Shown: piece by piece, positions 9,663 through 17,148 of the stretch | How positions within the stretch are numbered: position 1 is the first letter of the stretch | Layout of the letters: each line of letters starts with the position of its first letter | Assembly: GCA_943361925.1 (NCBI GenBank) | Contig: CALRIT020000012.1 | Span: 1 to 64,000 of the forward strand | Reading direction: 5' to 3' | Length of the DNA: 64,000 nucleotides | Source: CAISCU01 sp943361925 | GTDB lineage: Bacteria; Bacteroidota; Bacteroidia; UKL13-3 | The notes under the pieces: generated by a model | Seen by the model: only the letters and a program-made list of their open reading frames with translations | What the model was told of the DNA's origin: nothing | The model's database searches: none | Translations under genes and position numbers: made by a program

Positions 9663-10337
9663 CTATTTCAACAGTTCCGGTCTTCTTTCTTTTGTTCTTT
9701 CCAGGCTTTTTTCGTGTCTCCATTCGTCAATTTTAGCCTGATGTCCGGATAATAATACCTCCGGAACCTTCCATCCTTTATAATCTGCCGGCCTGGTATA
9801 TACAGGTGGCGAAATTAAATCATCCTGAAAAGAATCACTTAAAGCAGAACTTTCATCGCCTAAAACTCCAGGAATTAATCGAACAATTGCATCAACCATC
9901 ACTGCTGTAGCCAACTCTCCTCCGGTTAAAACAAAATTTCCTAGTGATAACTCCCTGGTAACCAAATTCTCTCTAACTCTTTCATCCACTCCTTTATAAT
10001 GCCCACATAAAAAAGCGATATTTTTTTTACCTGATAACTGATTGGCTATTTTCTGGTCGAAAACTTCACCATCAGGACTCAAATAAATAATTTCATCATA
10101 AACTCTTTCAGATTTAATGCTTTCTAAGCAATTGTCTATTGGTTCAACTGCCATTACCATTCCGGCGCCACCACCAAAAGGATAATCATCTACCTTTTTG
10201 TGTTTGTTGCTTGAAAAATCTCTGATATTGTGCAAAATAATTTCAACTTTCTGCTGTTCGATGGCTCTTTTTAGAATGGATTCACTAAAAGGACCTTGAA
10301 AAATTTCGGGAAAGAGGGTTAAAATATCTATTCGCAT
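9663..10337 (-). CDS. trmD: tRNA (guanine-N1)-methyltransferase
   Basis: SPOUT-class enzyme that methylates G37 of tRNAs using SAM, preventing +1 frameshifting. The 224-residue protein starts MRIDILTLFPE and carries the characteristic PFGGGAGMVM, FLCGHYKGVDERV and LGNFVLTGGELA segments of the trefoil-knot SAM site, plus the C-terminal tRNA-binding part. The ATG at 10337 matches the family start; the upstream in-frame extension does not. It is separated from rimM by two plus-strand genes. A TAAATTGC box followed by GCC lies just upstream of the ATG and may be its own promoter. Confidence 0.97.
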   Translation of the reverse strand: MRIDILTLFPEIFQGPFSESILKRAIEQQKVEIILHNIRDFSSNKHKKVDDYPFGGGAGMVMAVEPIDNCLESIKSERVYDEIIYLSPDGEVFDQKIANQLSGKKNIAFLCGHYKGVDERVRENLVTRELSLGNFVLTGGELATAVMVDAIVRLIPGVLGDESSALSDSFQDDLISPPVYTRPADYKGWKVPEVLLSGHQAKIDEWRHEKSLERTKERRPELLK

Positions 10338-10404
10338 GAGGCGCAATTTACCAAAAACAAAGAAATATGAAGCATTTCTAAGTTCAGAATCCAAATGATT
10401 CTAT

Positions 10405-10412
10405 TATTTTTG
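10405..10412 (+). promoter_or_regulatory. -7 element just upstream of the 10418 gene
   Basis: TATTTTTG fits TAnnTTTG exactly but ends only five bases before the ATG, so the transcript would be leaderless or nearly so. No TTG lies at the usual upstream spacing. Confidence 0.3.
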
Positions 10413-10417
10413 ATTGT

Positions 10418-11050
10418 ATGAAAAAACTTTTTTTTGTTTTTATAATGATTTGCACCCAGCAAGTATTTGCGCAATATTCTTTAAAAAAGGATTTTAACTT
10501 TCAGCAAATCCTAAAAGTAAATAAAGGGAAACCTATTTTATATAATTCTTTTGGAATGGGAGTTTTGCCTCATCAAGAGTTAATGATTGGCGGAAATCAT
10601 ATTAGTTTTAGAAAATATGGTTTTGGTGTAAGCTGGAGAGTTGGTGCAAAAAGTATCATTGAAACCAGAGAAAAAAGTTTCAGTGCAGTATTGTTCGAAA
10701 ACGCTACAAAAAACAAATGGTTTACAGGAGAAATTTCTAAAAATTATGTTTACAATGCCTGCTTTAATTTTGTACTTCCTATAACTAAAAAAATGCCGCT
10801 TTACTTTGGCGCAGGAGTAACAAGAATCAGGCAATTTGATGCTATTCACCCTTTGGGAGATCCAAATGTTACAGAATGGATAGTTAATGAAAATGAAACC
10901 AAATTTGATTTGAATTTTAATGCCGGAGTTTTTGTTCCTATTAGTGGCAGATTTTTATTAAATGTTGGTTACGACCATTTACCTCAAACCGTTTTCGTAG
11001 GCATATGTATTACAGGACCTTATGTTTATGAAGATTTAGACATGTGGTAA
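10418..11050 (+). CDS. Secreted protein, possible small outer-membrane beta-barrel
   Basis: 210 residues with a signal peptide (MKKLFFVFIMICTQQVFAQ). The rest has alternating hydrophobic/polar stretches ending in aromatic residues (for example FGVSWRVGA, LYFGAGVTRI, FLLNVGYDHL). This pattern is typical of transmembrane beta-strands in Bacteroidota outer-membrane proteins. No catalytic motif is visible. It is followed after one base by a TPR lipoprotein and sits between trmD and rimM on the opposite strand. It is probably an envelope protein inserted into the conserved operon. I do not recognise a named family. Confidence 0.6.
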   Translation: MKKLFFVFIMICTQQVFAQYSLKKDFNFQQILKVNKGKPILYNSFGMGVLPHQELMIGGNHISFRKYGFGVSWRVGAKSIIETREKSFSAVLFENATKNKWFTGEISKNYVYNACFNFVLPITKKMPLYFGAGVTRIRQFDAIHPLGDPNVTEWIVNENETKFDLNFNAGVFVPISGRFLLNVGYDHLPQTVFVGICITGPYVYEDLDMW

Positions 11051-11051
11051 A

Positions 11052-11558
11052 ATGATAAAATTATATATATACATCTGCTTATTCCTACTGATTTCATGCC
11101 AACATGAAAAATCAGATACCGAATTATACCAAGAAGCGAATTCACATTACGATTCAGGGAATGACTCATTGTGTATTGTAACTTTGAATTACTTATTGGA
11201 TAAAAACCCTCAGTATGAAGATGGACTTTATTTAAGGGCATTTTCAAAACATCGTTCCGAGAAATTTGCAGAGGCCATACTAGATTATTCAAGTTATATT
11301 TTAATGCATCCATTATATGAGGATGCCTATTATTTTAGAGCAGTTGCTAAGTATCAAATAAAAGATACCAGTGCAATTAGTGATTATAACAAAGTAATTG
11401 AACTAAATCCAAATTACGGAGAAGCCTATAATAACAGAGCTATTATTTATCTCGTAAGAAAAGAAAATGAAAAAGCCTGTAATGATTTGAAATCTGCTCA
11501 GAGACTAGGAATCAGTAATGCAGATTCATTGATAATAAAATATTGTAATTCAAACTAA
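11052..11558 (+). CDS. TPR-repeat lipoprotein
   Basis: 168 residues with a lipoprotein signal (hydrophobic stretch then LLISC, Cys about residue 16). Three or four tetratricopeptide-like repeats follow (for example EDAYYFRAVAKYQ, GEAYNNRAIIYL), giving a helical protein-binding surface in the periplasm or at the outer membrane. The start lies one base after the stop of the preceding secreted protein, so the two are co-transcribed. The 3' end overlaps the convergent rimM gene by four bases. Partner unknown. Confidence 0.75.
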   Translation: MIKLYIYICLFLLISCQHEKSDTELYQEANSHYDSGNDSLCIVTLNYLLDKNPQYEDGLYLRAFSKHRSEKFAEAILDYSSYILMHPLYEDAYYFRAVAKYQIKDTSAISDYNKVIELNPNYGEAYNNRAIIYLVRKENEKACNDLKSAQRLGISNADSLIIKYCNSN

Positions 11559-12067
11559 TCCAGCAAACCGTCCGGCAAATCAAGTCCAATTTCCCTGGTT
11601 TCATCATCAACCCATTGAATAATAGGTTCAACTGCCGGGATTAATAATTCTTTATTGTTATAAGTAGTTCTGAATAATAATTGCATTGGCATTTCAATTA
11701 ATTCTTCCACCCTGCCAATTTCACCAAGGTTTTCATCAATCAAAAGAAAACCAACTAAATCCTCATCTACTTTTTGCTTGCGTTTTGCACCTTTTTTCAA
11801 AGGCATCATTAAATTATAGCCAATAAAATCTGAAGCTTTATCAACTGTATCGATATTCTTCAGTTTAATCAGGTATTCATTTCCTGTGAGGTGTCGAAAT
11901 GACTCCAATAAAAAAGGAACAGGCTTTTCCCGAATCTCGAGAAAAGCCCATTCCTTTAATTTTTCTTTTTGATTAAGTTGAATTTTCAACTCACCAAAAT
12001 TACCATGAACTTTCACAACAGAACCAATAAAATCGAATTCTTTTCTGTTGATAGTTTTCAAGGTCAA
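11555..12067 (-). CDS. rimM: Ribosome maturation factor RimM
   Basis: Assembly factor for the 30S head, acting with S19 and 16S rRNA. The 170-residue protein shows the N-terminal RimM barrel (FIGSVVKVHGNFGELKI) and a PRC-barrel-like C-terminal half (LVGFLLIDENLGEIGRVEEL; LLIPAVEPIIQWVD). The start is a TTG at 12067, three bases after the rpsP stop; no ATG is available near the conserved N-terminus. This position implies translational coupling to rpsP. Downstream it is cut off from trmD by two convergent genes. Confidence 0.9.
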   Translation of the reverse strand: MTLKTINRKEFDFIGSVVKVHGNFGELKIQLNQKEKLKEWAFLEIREKPVPFLLESFRHLTGNEYLIKLKNIDTVDKASDFIGYNLMMPLKKGAKRKQKVDEDLVGFLLIDENLGEIGRVEELIEMPMQLLFRTTYNNKELLIPAVEPIIQWVDDETREIGLDLPDGLLD

Positions 12068-12070
12068 TAA

Positions 12071-12646
12071 TTATTCTGCAGGAGTTTCAGTTGCTTCAGC
12101 AGCAGCTTCTTCAGTTGCAGGAGCCTCTTCAGTTGCAGGAACTTCCTCAACAGCAGGAGCATTTGCAGCAGCAGCAGCAGCCTCAGCAGCAGCTAATTTA
12201 GCAGCAATTTTCTCTGCACGAGCAGCGTTTGCTTTTGCCTCATCAGCAAGTTTAGCAGCAGCCTGATCTTTAGCACTCATGTTAACACGAGATTTGTGTT
12301 GTTCAACTTTGTTTGCTTTATCTGAAACCCAAGTTTCAAATTTAGCATCAGCTTGTTCTTGAGTAATTGCACCTTTAGCAACACCCATTTCAAGGTGATG
12401 TTTCAATAAAGCGCCTTTGTAAGATAACAAAGCACGACAAGTGTCTGTTGGTTGAGCACCACTGTTTAACCAATAAACTGCACGATTCACATCCAGGTCG
12501 ATTGTCGCCGGTTGTGTTTGAGGAAGGTATGAACCAATCTTTTCGATAAACTTACCATCCCTCGGAGCACGTGAATCCGCCACCACTACGTGGTAAAAAG
12601 GTGCTTTTGAACGTCCATGACGTTGTAGCCTGATTTTTACTGACAT
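12071..12646 (-). CDS. rpsP: 30S ribosomal protein S16 with Ala/Glu-rich tail
   Basis: The first 80 residues (MSVKIRLQRHGRSKAPFYHVVVADSRA) are canonical S16. The protein then continues to 191 residues with a charged segment and a low-complexity Ala/Glu/Pro/Thr tail from about residue 115. Extended S16 proteins of this type are known in Bacteroidota; the tail's role is unclear. The ATG at 12646 matches the conserved start, and the upstream in-frame Met would lie inside the promoter region. It is first in the rpsP-rimM unit. Confidence 0.95.
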   Translation of the reverse strand: MSVKIRLQRHGRSKAPFYHVVVADSRAPRDGKFIEKIGSYLPQTQPATIDLDVNRAVYWLNSGAQPTDTCRALLSYKGALLKHHLEMGVAKGAITQEQADAKFETWVSDKANKVEQHKSRVNMSAKDQAAAKLADEAKANAARAEKIAAKLAAAEAAAAAANAPAVEEVPATEEAPATEEAAAEATETPAE

Positions 12647-12697
12647 ATAATAATAATAATTTGTTTTTAACCCGGGGTCTCCATTTCCACGGGGCTG

Positions 12698-12729
12698 CAA
12701 ATTTGGGAAATTCTAATTAAAATTCCAAA
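12698..12729 (-). promoter_or_regulatory. Putative rpsP promoter
   Basis: On the minus strand TTTG (12729-12726) is followed after 20 bases by CAAATTTG (12705-12698), one mismatch from TAnnTTTG. A leader of about 45 bases with a GC-rich CCCCG...CCCGGG segment would precede the S16 start. Confidence 0.4.
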
Positions 12730-12740
12730 CTTTCTCAGTA

Positions 12741-13205
12741 TTAGCCTTCAAAAATACCAAATTGAGTGAAATGATGTGTAAAATGTTTGCTTTGAAACTT
12801 GATCCACTCAGCTTTATTTAACAAACCAAAAACCGGGTGATTAAATTCGGCTTCCGGGTTTTCATCCCAGAACTCAATGAAGTTATTTATCTCATTCTGA
12901 AGAGCTAAGCCTGCTTCTTCAAGACTCGAATATTTCAAATCCTGTAAACCTTCCTTTAAAAATGGAGCCGGAAATCCTCTTTTTAAAGGCGCTTCACTCA
13001 TTAAAAACAATAATTTCGTCTTTTCAACTTTTTCAGCTGGTGTAACTACCTCAACAACAAGTTTTCCTTGGGCAATTTCCAATGGAAGCAACATATGTTC
13101 AAGCATGTGTTGAGAAGTCATACTTCCCCAAAGGGGCTGTGTATCGATTTTAAGTTTTGAGATATACTCATTTAAATCAAAATCGGGAAAATTTATAAAT
13201 GCCAT
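12741..13205 (-). CDS. DinB-like (DUF1569-type) protein
   Basis: 154 residues. The arrangement WGSMTSQHMLEHM near the N-terminus and FQSKHFTHHFTQFG at the C-terminus places histidines as in DinB/DUF1569 four-helix proteins, where three His bind a metal. Family members include thiol-dependent enzymes, but the reaction here is unknown. It starts three bases after the lipoprotein gene and ends the purB operon. Confidence 0.65.
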   Translation of the reverse strand: MAFINFPDFDLNEYISKLKIDTQPLWGSMTSQHMLEHMLLPLEIAQGKLVVEVVTPAEKVEKTKLLFLMSEAPLKRGFPAPFLKEGLQDLKYSSLEEAGLALQNEINNFIEFWDENPEAEFNHPVFGLLNKAEWIKFQSKHFTHHFTQFGIFEG

Positions 13206-13208
13206 GGT

Positions 13209-13760
13209 TTATGGATTAACTTCAAATATTACATATGTAGAACCTTTGGGTTTCATCCATAGTTGACCATCGTTTCCAATCATTGCACCTTTTTTATTTC
13301 TGAAAATTTCTGATGGATTCTGATGTAAAACCTGTTCAACAAATGTTGGAGCGAAAATCGAATCAAAATGTCTGTAAAATTCTGCTTTAGATTTATAGTC
13401 CCTCAATGGAAACTGAATTCTTGCAGCAATTTTTTCTTTATTTCTATCCATCACATCCCACTGAAATTGCTCAAAAAAGCGAATAAAGTGTTTAGCGTTT
13501 TTGAATCCGGCAGAAGACCAGCTCATAACAATAGTGCTATCTCTAAACATCTGAGATTTATTCTGATACTCATTTGGTAAAGTATAATCAATTACCTCAG
13601 CATCTAATCCCGGAATTGAGCCTCCGCTATTATCCGATTTATAGACATTGTTATTATTAGCAGTAGTATCCTCGGGTGGAAAAATAATATGTGGAGTTGG
13701 TTCATCACAAGAAATTTGTAACAATCCCAATAACATTAAACCTAGAATAATTTTTTTCAT
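13209..13760 (-). CDS. Lipoprotein of unknown function
   Basis: 183 residues with a clear lipobox (LLQISC, Cys near residue 18) followed by a Pro/Asn-rich linker. The remaining 130 residues (for example FEQFQWDVMDRNKEKIAARIQ and a YVIFEVNP end) may form a small alpha/beta fold. I cannot assign a function. Its ATG overlaps the purB stop in an ATGA arrangement, so it is translationally coupled to purB. Confidence 0.65.
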   Translation of the reverse strand: MKKIILGLMLLGLLQISCDEPTPHIIFPPEDTTANNNNVYKSDNSGGSIPGLDAEVIDYTLPNEYQNKSQMFRDSTIVMSWSSAGFKNAKHFIRFFEQFQWDVMDRNKEKIAARIQFPLRDYKSKAEFYRHFDSIFAPTFVEQVLHQNPSEIFRNKKGAMIGNDGQLWMKPKGSTYVIFEVNP

Positions 13761-15109
13761 GCCTGAATTCCTATATAATTATGTGGAGTGATTTGTAACA
13801 ATTCATTTTTAACTTCATCACTAAGTTGCAAGGTAGCTATAAATTCTTTTATTTGCTTCTCTCCTATTTGTTCATTTGTTCTGGTTAATGATTTTAAGGC
13901 TTCATAAGGTTTTTCAAATCCTTCTCTTCTTAAAATCGTTTGAATTGCTTCAGCTACAACTGCCCAGTTATTCTCCAAATCAGCTTTTAACTTTTGCTCA
14001 TTTAATAATAATTTACCCATTCCCTTTAATAAAGAATTAAAAGCAATGGTTTGATGTGCAAAAGGAACTCCAATATTTCTCAACACCGTGCTATCTGTTA
14101 AATCTCTTTGTAACCTCGAAACTGGCAATTTAGCTGCTAAATGTTCGAAAATGGCATTGGCGATTCCTAAATTTCCTTCTGCATTTTCGAAATCAATTGG
14201 ATTTACTTTATGAGGCATTGCGCTTGAACCAACTTCTCCGGCTTTTAATTGCTGTTTGAAATATTCCATCGAAATATACTGCCAAACATCTCTGCTGAAG
14301 TCTAATAATATGGTATTAATTCGGGCACATGCATGAAACAATGCAGCCAAATTATCATAATGCTCAATTTGGGTTGTGTATTGCGACCTGCTTAAACCCA
14401 GTTTATTGTTCACAAAATCGTTTCCAAATTCAACCCAGTTAATTTGAGGATAAGCAACATGATGTGCATTAAAATTACCAGTAGCACCGCCAAATTTTGC
14501 TGAAAACGGAACTTGTTTTAGTTGTTTCAATTGAACATCTAATCTTTCAGCAAAAACCATCCATTCTTTTCCTAAACTTGTTGGAGATGCCGGCTGACCA
14601 TGCGTTCTGGCTAAAAGAGAAATATTTTTCCAATCATCCGCCTGACTTTTTATCAAATCAATTATTTTTTCGATTTGAGGAATAATTTCATTTTGGACTG
14701 CATCCTTTAAACTCAAAGGAATGGCAGTATTATTAATATCCTGGGAGGTTAATCCGAAATGCACAAATTCCAAACTCGAACTTAATCCTAACTTTTCAAA
14801 TTCATCTTTTAAAAAGTATTCAACAGCCTTTACATCATGATTGGTTGTTTTTTCAATTTCTTTGATTTTTAAGGCTTGATCCTCAGTAAAATTCTGATAA
14901 ATAGCTCTTAAAGATTGTTTTGTATCATCATTTAAAACCGATGATAATTGAGGCAAAGGTTTCTCAGAAAGTGCTATAAAGTACTCAATTTCAACAAGAA
15001 CACGGTATTTTATCAAACCAAATTCACTAAAAAAACTCGCTAAATTTTTAGTCTGACGTCTATATCTGCCATCAACTGGACTTATTGCACTTAATTCTGT
15101 TAAATTCAT
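13757..15109 (-). CDS. purB: Adenylosuccinate lyase
   Basis: Purine biosynthesis enzyme that releases fumarate from SAICAR and from adenylosuccinate. The 450-residue protein begins ISPVDGRYRR, has the catalytic-His region THGQPASPT and the fumarase/aspartase signature GSSAMPHKVNPIDFENAEGN near residue 285, all as in E. coli-type PurB. It heads a three-gene unit with a lipoprotein and a DinB-like protein. A TACTTTTG -7 element lies 22 bases upstream of its ATG. Confidence 0.96.
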   Translation of the reverse strand: MNLTELSAISPVDGRYRRQTKNLASFFSEFGLIKYRVLVEIEYFIALSEKPLPQLSSVLNDDTKQSLRAIYQNFTEDQALKIKEIEKTTNHDVKAVEYFLKDEFEKLGLSSSLEFVHFGLTSQDINNTAIPLSLKDAVQNEIIPQIEKIIDLIKSQADDWKNISLLARTHGQPASPTSLGKEWMVFAERLDVQLKQLKQVPFSAKFGGATGNFNAHHVAYPQINWVEFGNDFVNNKLGLSRSQYTTQIEHYDNLAALFHACARINTILLDFSRDVWQYISMEYFKQQLKAGEVGSSAMPHKVNPIDFENAEGNLGIANAIFEHLAAKLPVSRLQRDLTDSTVLRNIGVPFAHQTIAFNSLLKGMGKLLLNEQKLKADLENNWAVVAEAIQTILRREGFEKPYEALKSLTRTNEQIGEKQIKEFIATLQLSDEVKNELLQITPHNYIGIQA

Positions 15110-15130
15110 TTTTTTATAGTTAAATCAGTG

Positions 15131-15138
15131 CAAAAGTA
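15131..15138 (-). promoter_or_regulatory. -7 element of purB
   Basis: The minus strand reads TACTTTTG, an exact TAnnTTTG match, 22 bases from the ATG. The upstream TTG element is not evident. Confidence 0.4.
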
Positions 15139-15212
15139 ATAGAAAGCTTGAAAAGCCATCTTTGATTTTTTCCATTTAATGATTTGAACTGTCCTGTTAT
15201 CAAAAATGAAAA

Positions 15213-15242
15213 TTGTGAAGCACAATCACTGTTGTATATTTA
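15213..15242 (+). promoter_or_regulatory. Putative sppA promoter
   Basis: TTG (15213-15215), a 19-base spacer, then TATATTTA (15235-15242), one mismatch from TAnnTTTG, 21 bases upstream of the sppA ATG. Confidence 0.5.
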
Positions 15243-15263
15243 CAACCAAATTAATAAACAAGG

Positions 15264-17033
15264 ATGAAACAATTTTTTAAATTCACATTCGCCAGTATGT
15301 TGGGCTTTATAATTGGCTCAATAGTTTTGGTATTTCTATTTGCAGGTATCATTGGTGGAATTGCTGCTGGTTTTTCAAATGAACCAACAGAAATTACAGT
15401 GGATGATAATTCGGTACTTCATTTGAGAATAAACTACGAAATTCCTGATAGAACAAATAAAGGTGGATTAGATTTTGCCTCATTTGGCATGGATAATGCT
15501 CCAAAGGCAATTGGTTTAAACGATATTTTAAGTAATATTAAAAAGGCTGCTAAAGACGATAAAATCAAAGGAATTTTACTTGAGTTAGACTTAACAAGCA
15601 ATTCGTACGCCAATTTAGAGGAAATCAGAAAAGAACTAATAGAATTTAAAAAATCTAAAAAATTCATTGTGGCTTATGCTGAAATGATGGATGAACATGG
15701 ATACTATTTAGCTTCAACCGCAGATAAAATTTATATCAATCCAAGTGGCGAATTGTTATTAAATGGAATGTCATCACAAGTTATTTATCTAAAAGGTGCA
15801 TTTGACAAATTGGGTTTAGAGCCGCAATTAATCAGACATGGTAAATATAAATCTGCCGGAGAACCTTTGATTGCTGAGCACATGAGTAATGAAAACAGAA
15901 AGCAAATTGAATCTTATATGGGTAGTTTATACCATCATTTCGTTGCCAATATTGCTAAAGACAGAAAGAAAACTGAGGCGGAAGTAGAAAACATCATCAA
16001 TAAACTTTCAATCCGTGAGCCAATGGATGCTGTAAAATTAGGAATGATTGATAGTGTAAAATATGAAGACCAATTATTTGATGAATTAAAAGGTAAATTA
16101 GGTTTAAAGGCTGATGATAAACTGTCGTTGGTTGGTCTAGGAAAATACAAAAACACAAAAAATGATATCTCAACAGCTGAAGAAAAAATTGCTGTTATTT
16201 ATTGTGAAGGAGATATTGTAAGTGGAAAAAGTTCAGATGGCTCAATGGGTTCAGAAACAATTTGTGAAGCCATTAAAAAAGTAAGAACAGACAAAAAATA
16301 CAAAGCTCTGGTTTTAAGAATCAATTCTCCGGGAGGTTCTGCTTTAGCAAGTGATGTAATCTGGAGAGAAATTGTTTTAACCAAAAAAGAAAAACCTGTT
16401 GTAGTTTCTATGGGTAATGTTGCTGCAAGTGGTGGCTATTTTATTGCTGCGCCTGCTGATGTAATTGTTGCACAACCTAATACTATTACGGGTTCAATTG
16501 GTGTTTTTGGTTTATTAATTAATGCTCAGAAATTAATTAAAGAAAAATTGGGTATCAATGTAGAAACAGTAAAATTCGGTGAATTTGCCGATTTAGGTTC
16601 ACCTGACAGACCATTAAACAATTCTGAAAAAGAAATAATCCAACATGCCATCGATAAAATCTACAATGATTTCGTAGCAAGAGTTGCAGAAGGCAGAAAA
16701 ATGACAGCAGCTCAGGTTGATTCCATTGCACAAGGTAGAGTTTGGAGTGGAAAAGAAGCAAAAGAAATTGGTTTAGTTGATGAATTCGGAGGATTGGAAA
16801 CAGCTATTAAAATTGCTGCAAAAAGAGCTAAAATTGAAGATTACAGAATTGTGAATTTACCTGAACAAAAAGATCCTTTCCAAGAAATTCTAACCAATTT
16901 AAAAGACAATGCAAGCGTTTACTTTATGAAAAAAGAATTGGGTGATAATTATATCTGGTTAAAACAAATTCAAGGTGCAGCTAAAATGCAGGGAATTCAA
17001 GCCAGAATGGATTATAACCTTAAAGTAGATTAA
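15264..17033 (+). CDS. sppA: Signal peptide peptidase SppA, 67K type
   Basis: Membrane-anchored serine/lysine protease that degrades cleaved signal peptides. The 589-residue length and two tandem S49 domains match the long SppA form. An N-terminal transmembrane helix spans about residues 10-35. The general-base lysine is Lys196 in GKYKSAGEP, and the nucleophile is Ser389 in AASGGYFIA. Both sit where E. coli SppA has Lys209 and Ser409. It is monocistronic, with a promoter and a strong terminator. Confidence 0.95.
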   Translation: MKQFFKFTFASMLGFIIGSIVLVFLFAGIIGGIAAGFSNEPTEITVDDNSVLHLRINYEIPDRTNKGGLDFASFGMDNAPKAIGLNDILSNIKKAAKDDKIKGILLELDLTSNSYANLEEIRKELIEFKKSKKFIVAYAEMMDEHGYYLASTADKIYINPSGELLLNGMSSQVIYLKGAFDKLGLEPQLIRHGKYKSAGEPLIAEHMSNENRKQIESYMGSLYHHFVANIAKDRKKTEAEVENIINKLSIREPMDAVKLGMIDSVKYEDQLFDELKGKLGLKADDKLSLVGLGKYKNTKNDISTAEEKIAVIYCEGDIVSGKSSDGSMGSETICEAIKKVRTDKKYKALVLRINSPGGSALASDVIWREIVLTKKEKPVVVSMGNVAASGGYFIAAPADVIVAQPNTITGSIGVFGLLINAQKLIKEKLGINVETVKFGEFADLGSPDRPLNNSEKEIIQHAIDKIYNDFVARVAEGRKMTAAQVDSIAQGRVWSGKEAKEIGLVDEFGGLETAIKIAAKRAKIEDYRIVNLPEQKDPFQEILTNLKDNASVYFMKKELGDNYIWLKQIQGAAKMQGIQARMDYNLKVD

Positions 17034-17100
17034 GGATTTCCGAAAATCTATAAAGGTCAATATTATCACTAGAATCCTGATTAGGATTTATTCGTAAAAA

Positions 17101-17138
17101 AAGAGGCGATATTTCAATAAATATCGCCTCTTTTTTTT
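17101..17138. terminator. Bidirectional terminator between sppA and the multi-PAS gene
   Basis: GAGGCGATATTT and AAATATCGCCTC form a perfect 12-bp stem around CAAT, flanked by A-run and T-run. It can end both convergent transcripts. Confidence 0.9.
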
Positions 17139-17148
17139 GTGATTTTTT

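Noticed and set aside
12048..12266. Ala/Ser-rich plus-strand frame
   Set aside because: It is the complement of the low-complexity Ala/Glu tail of S16.
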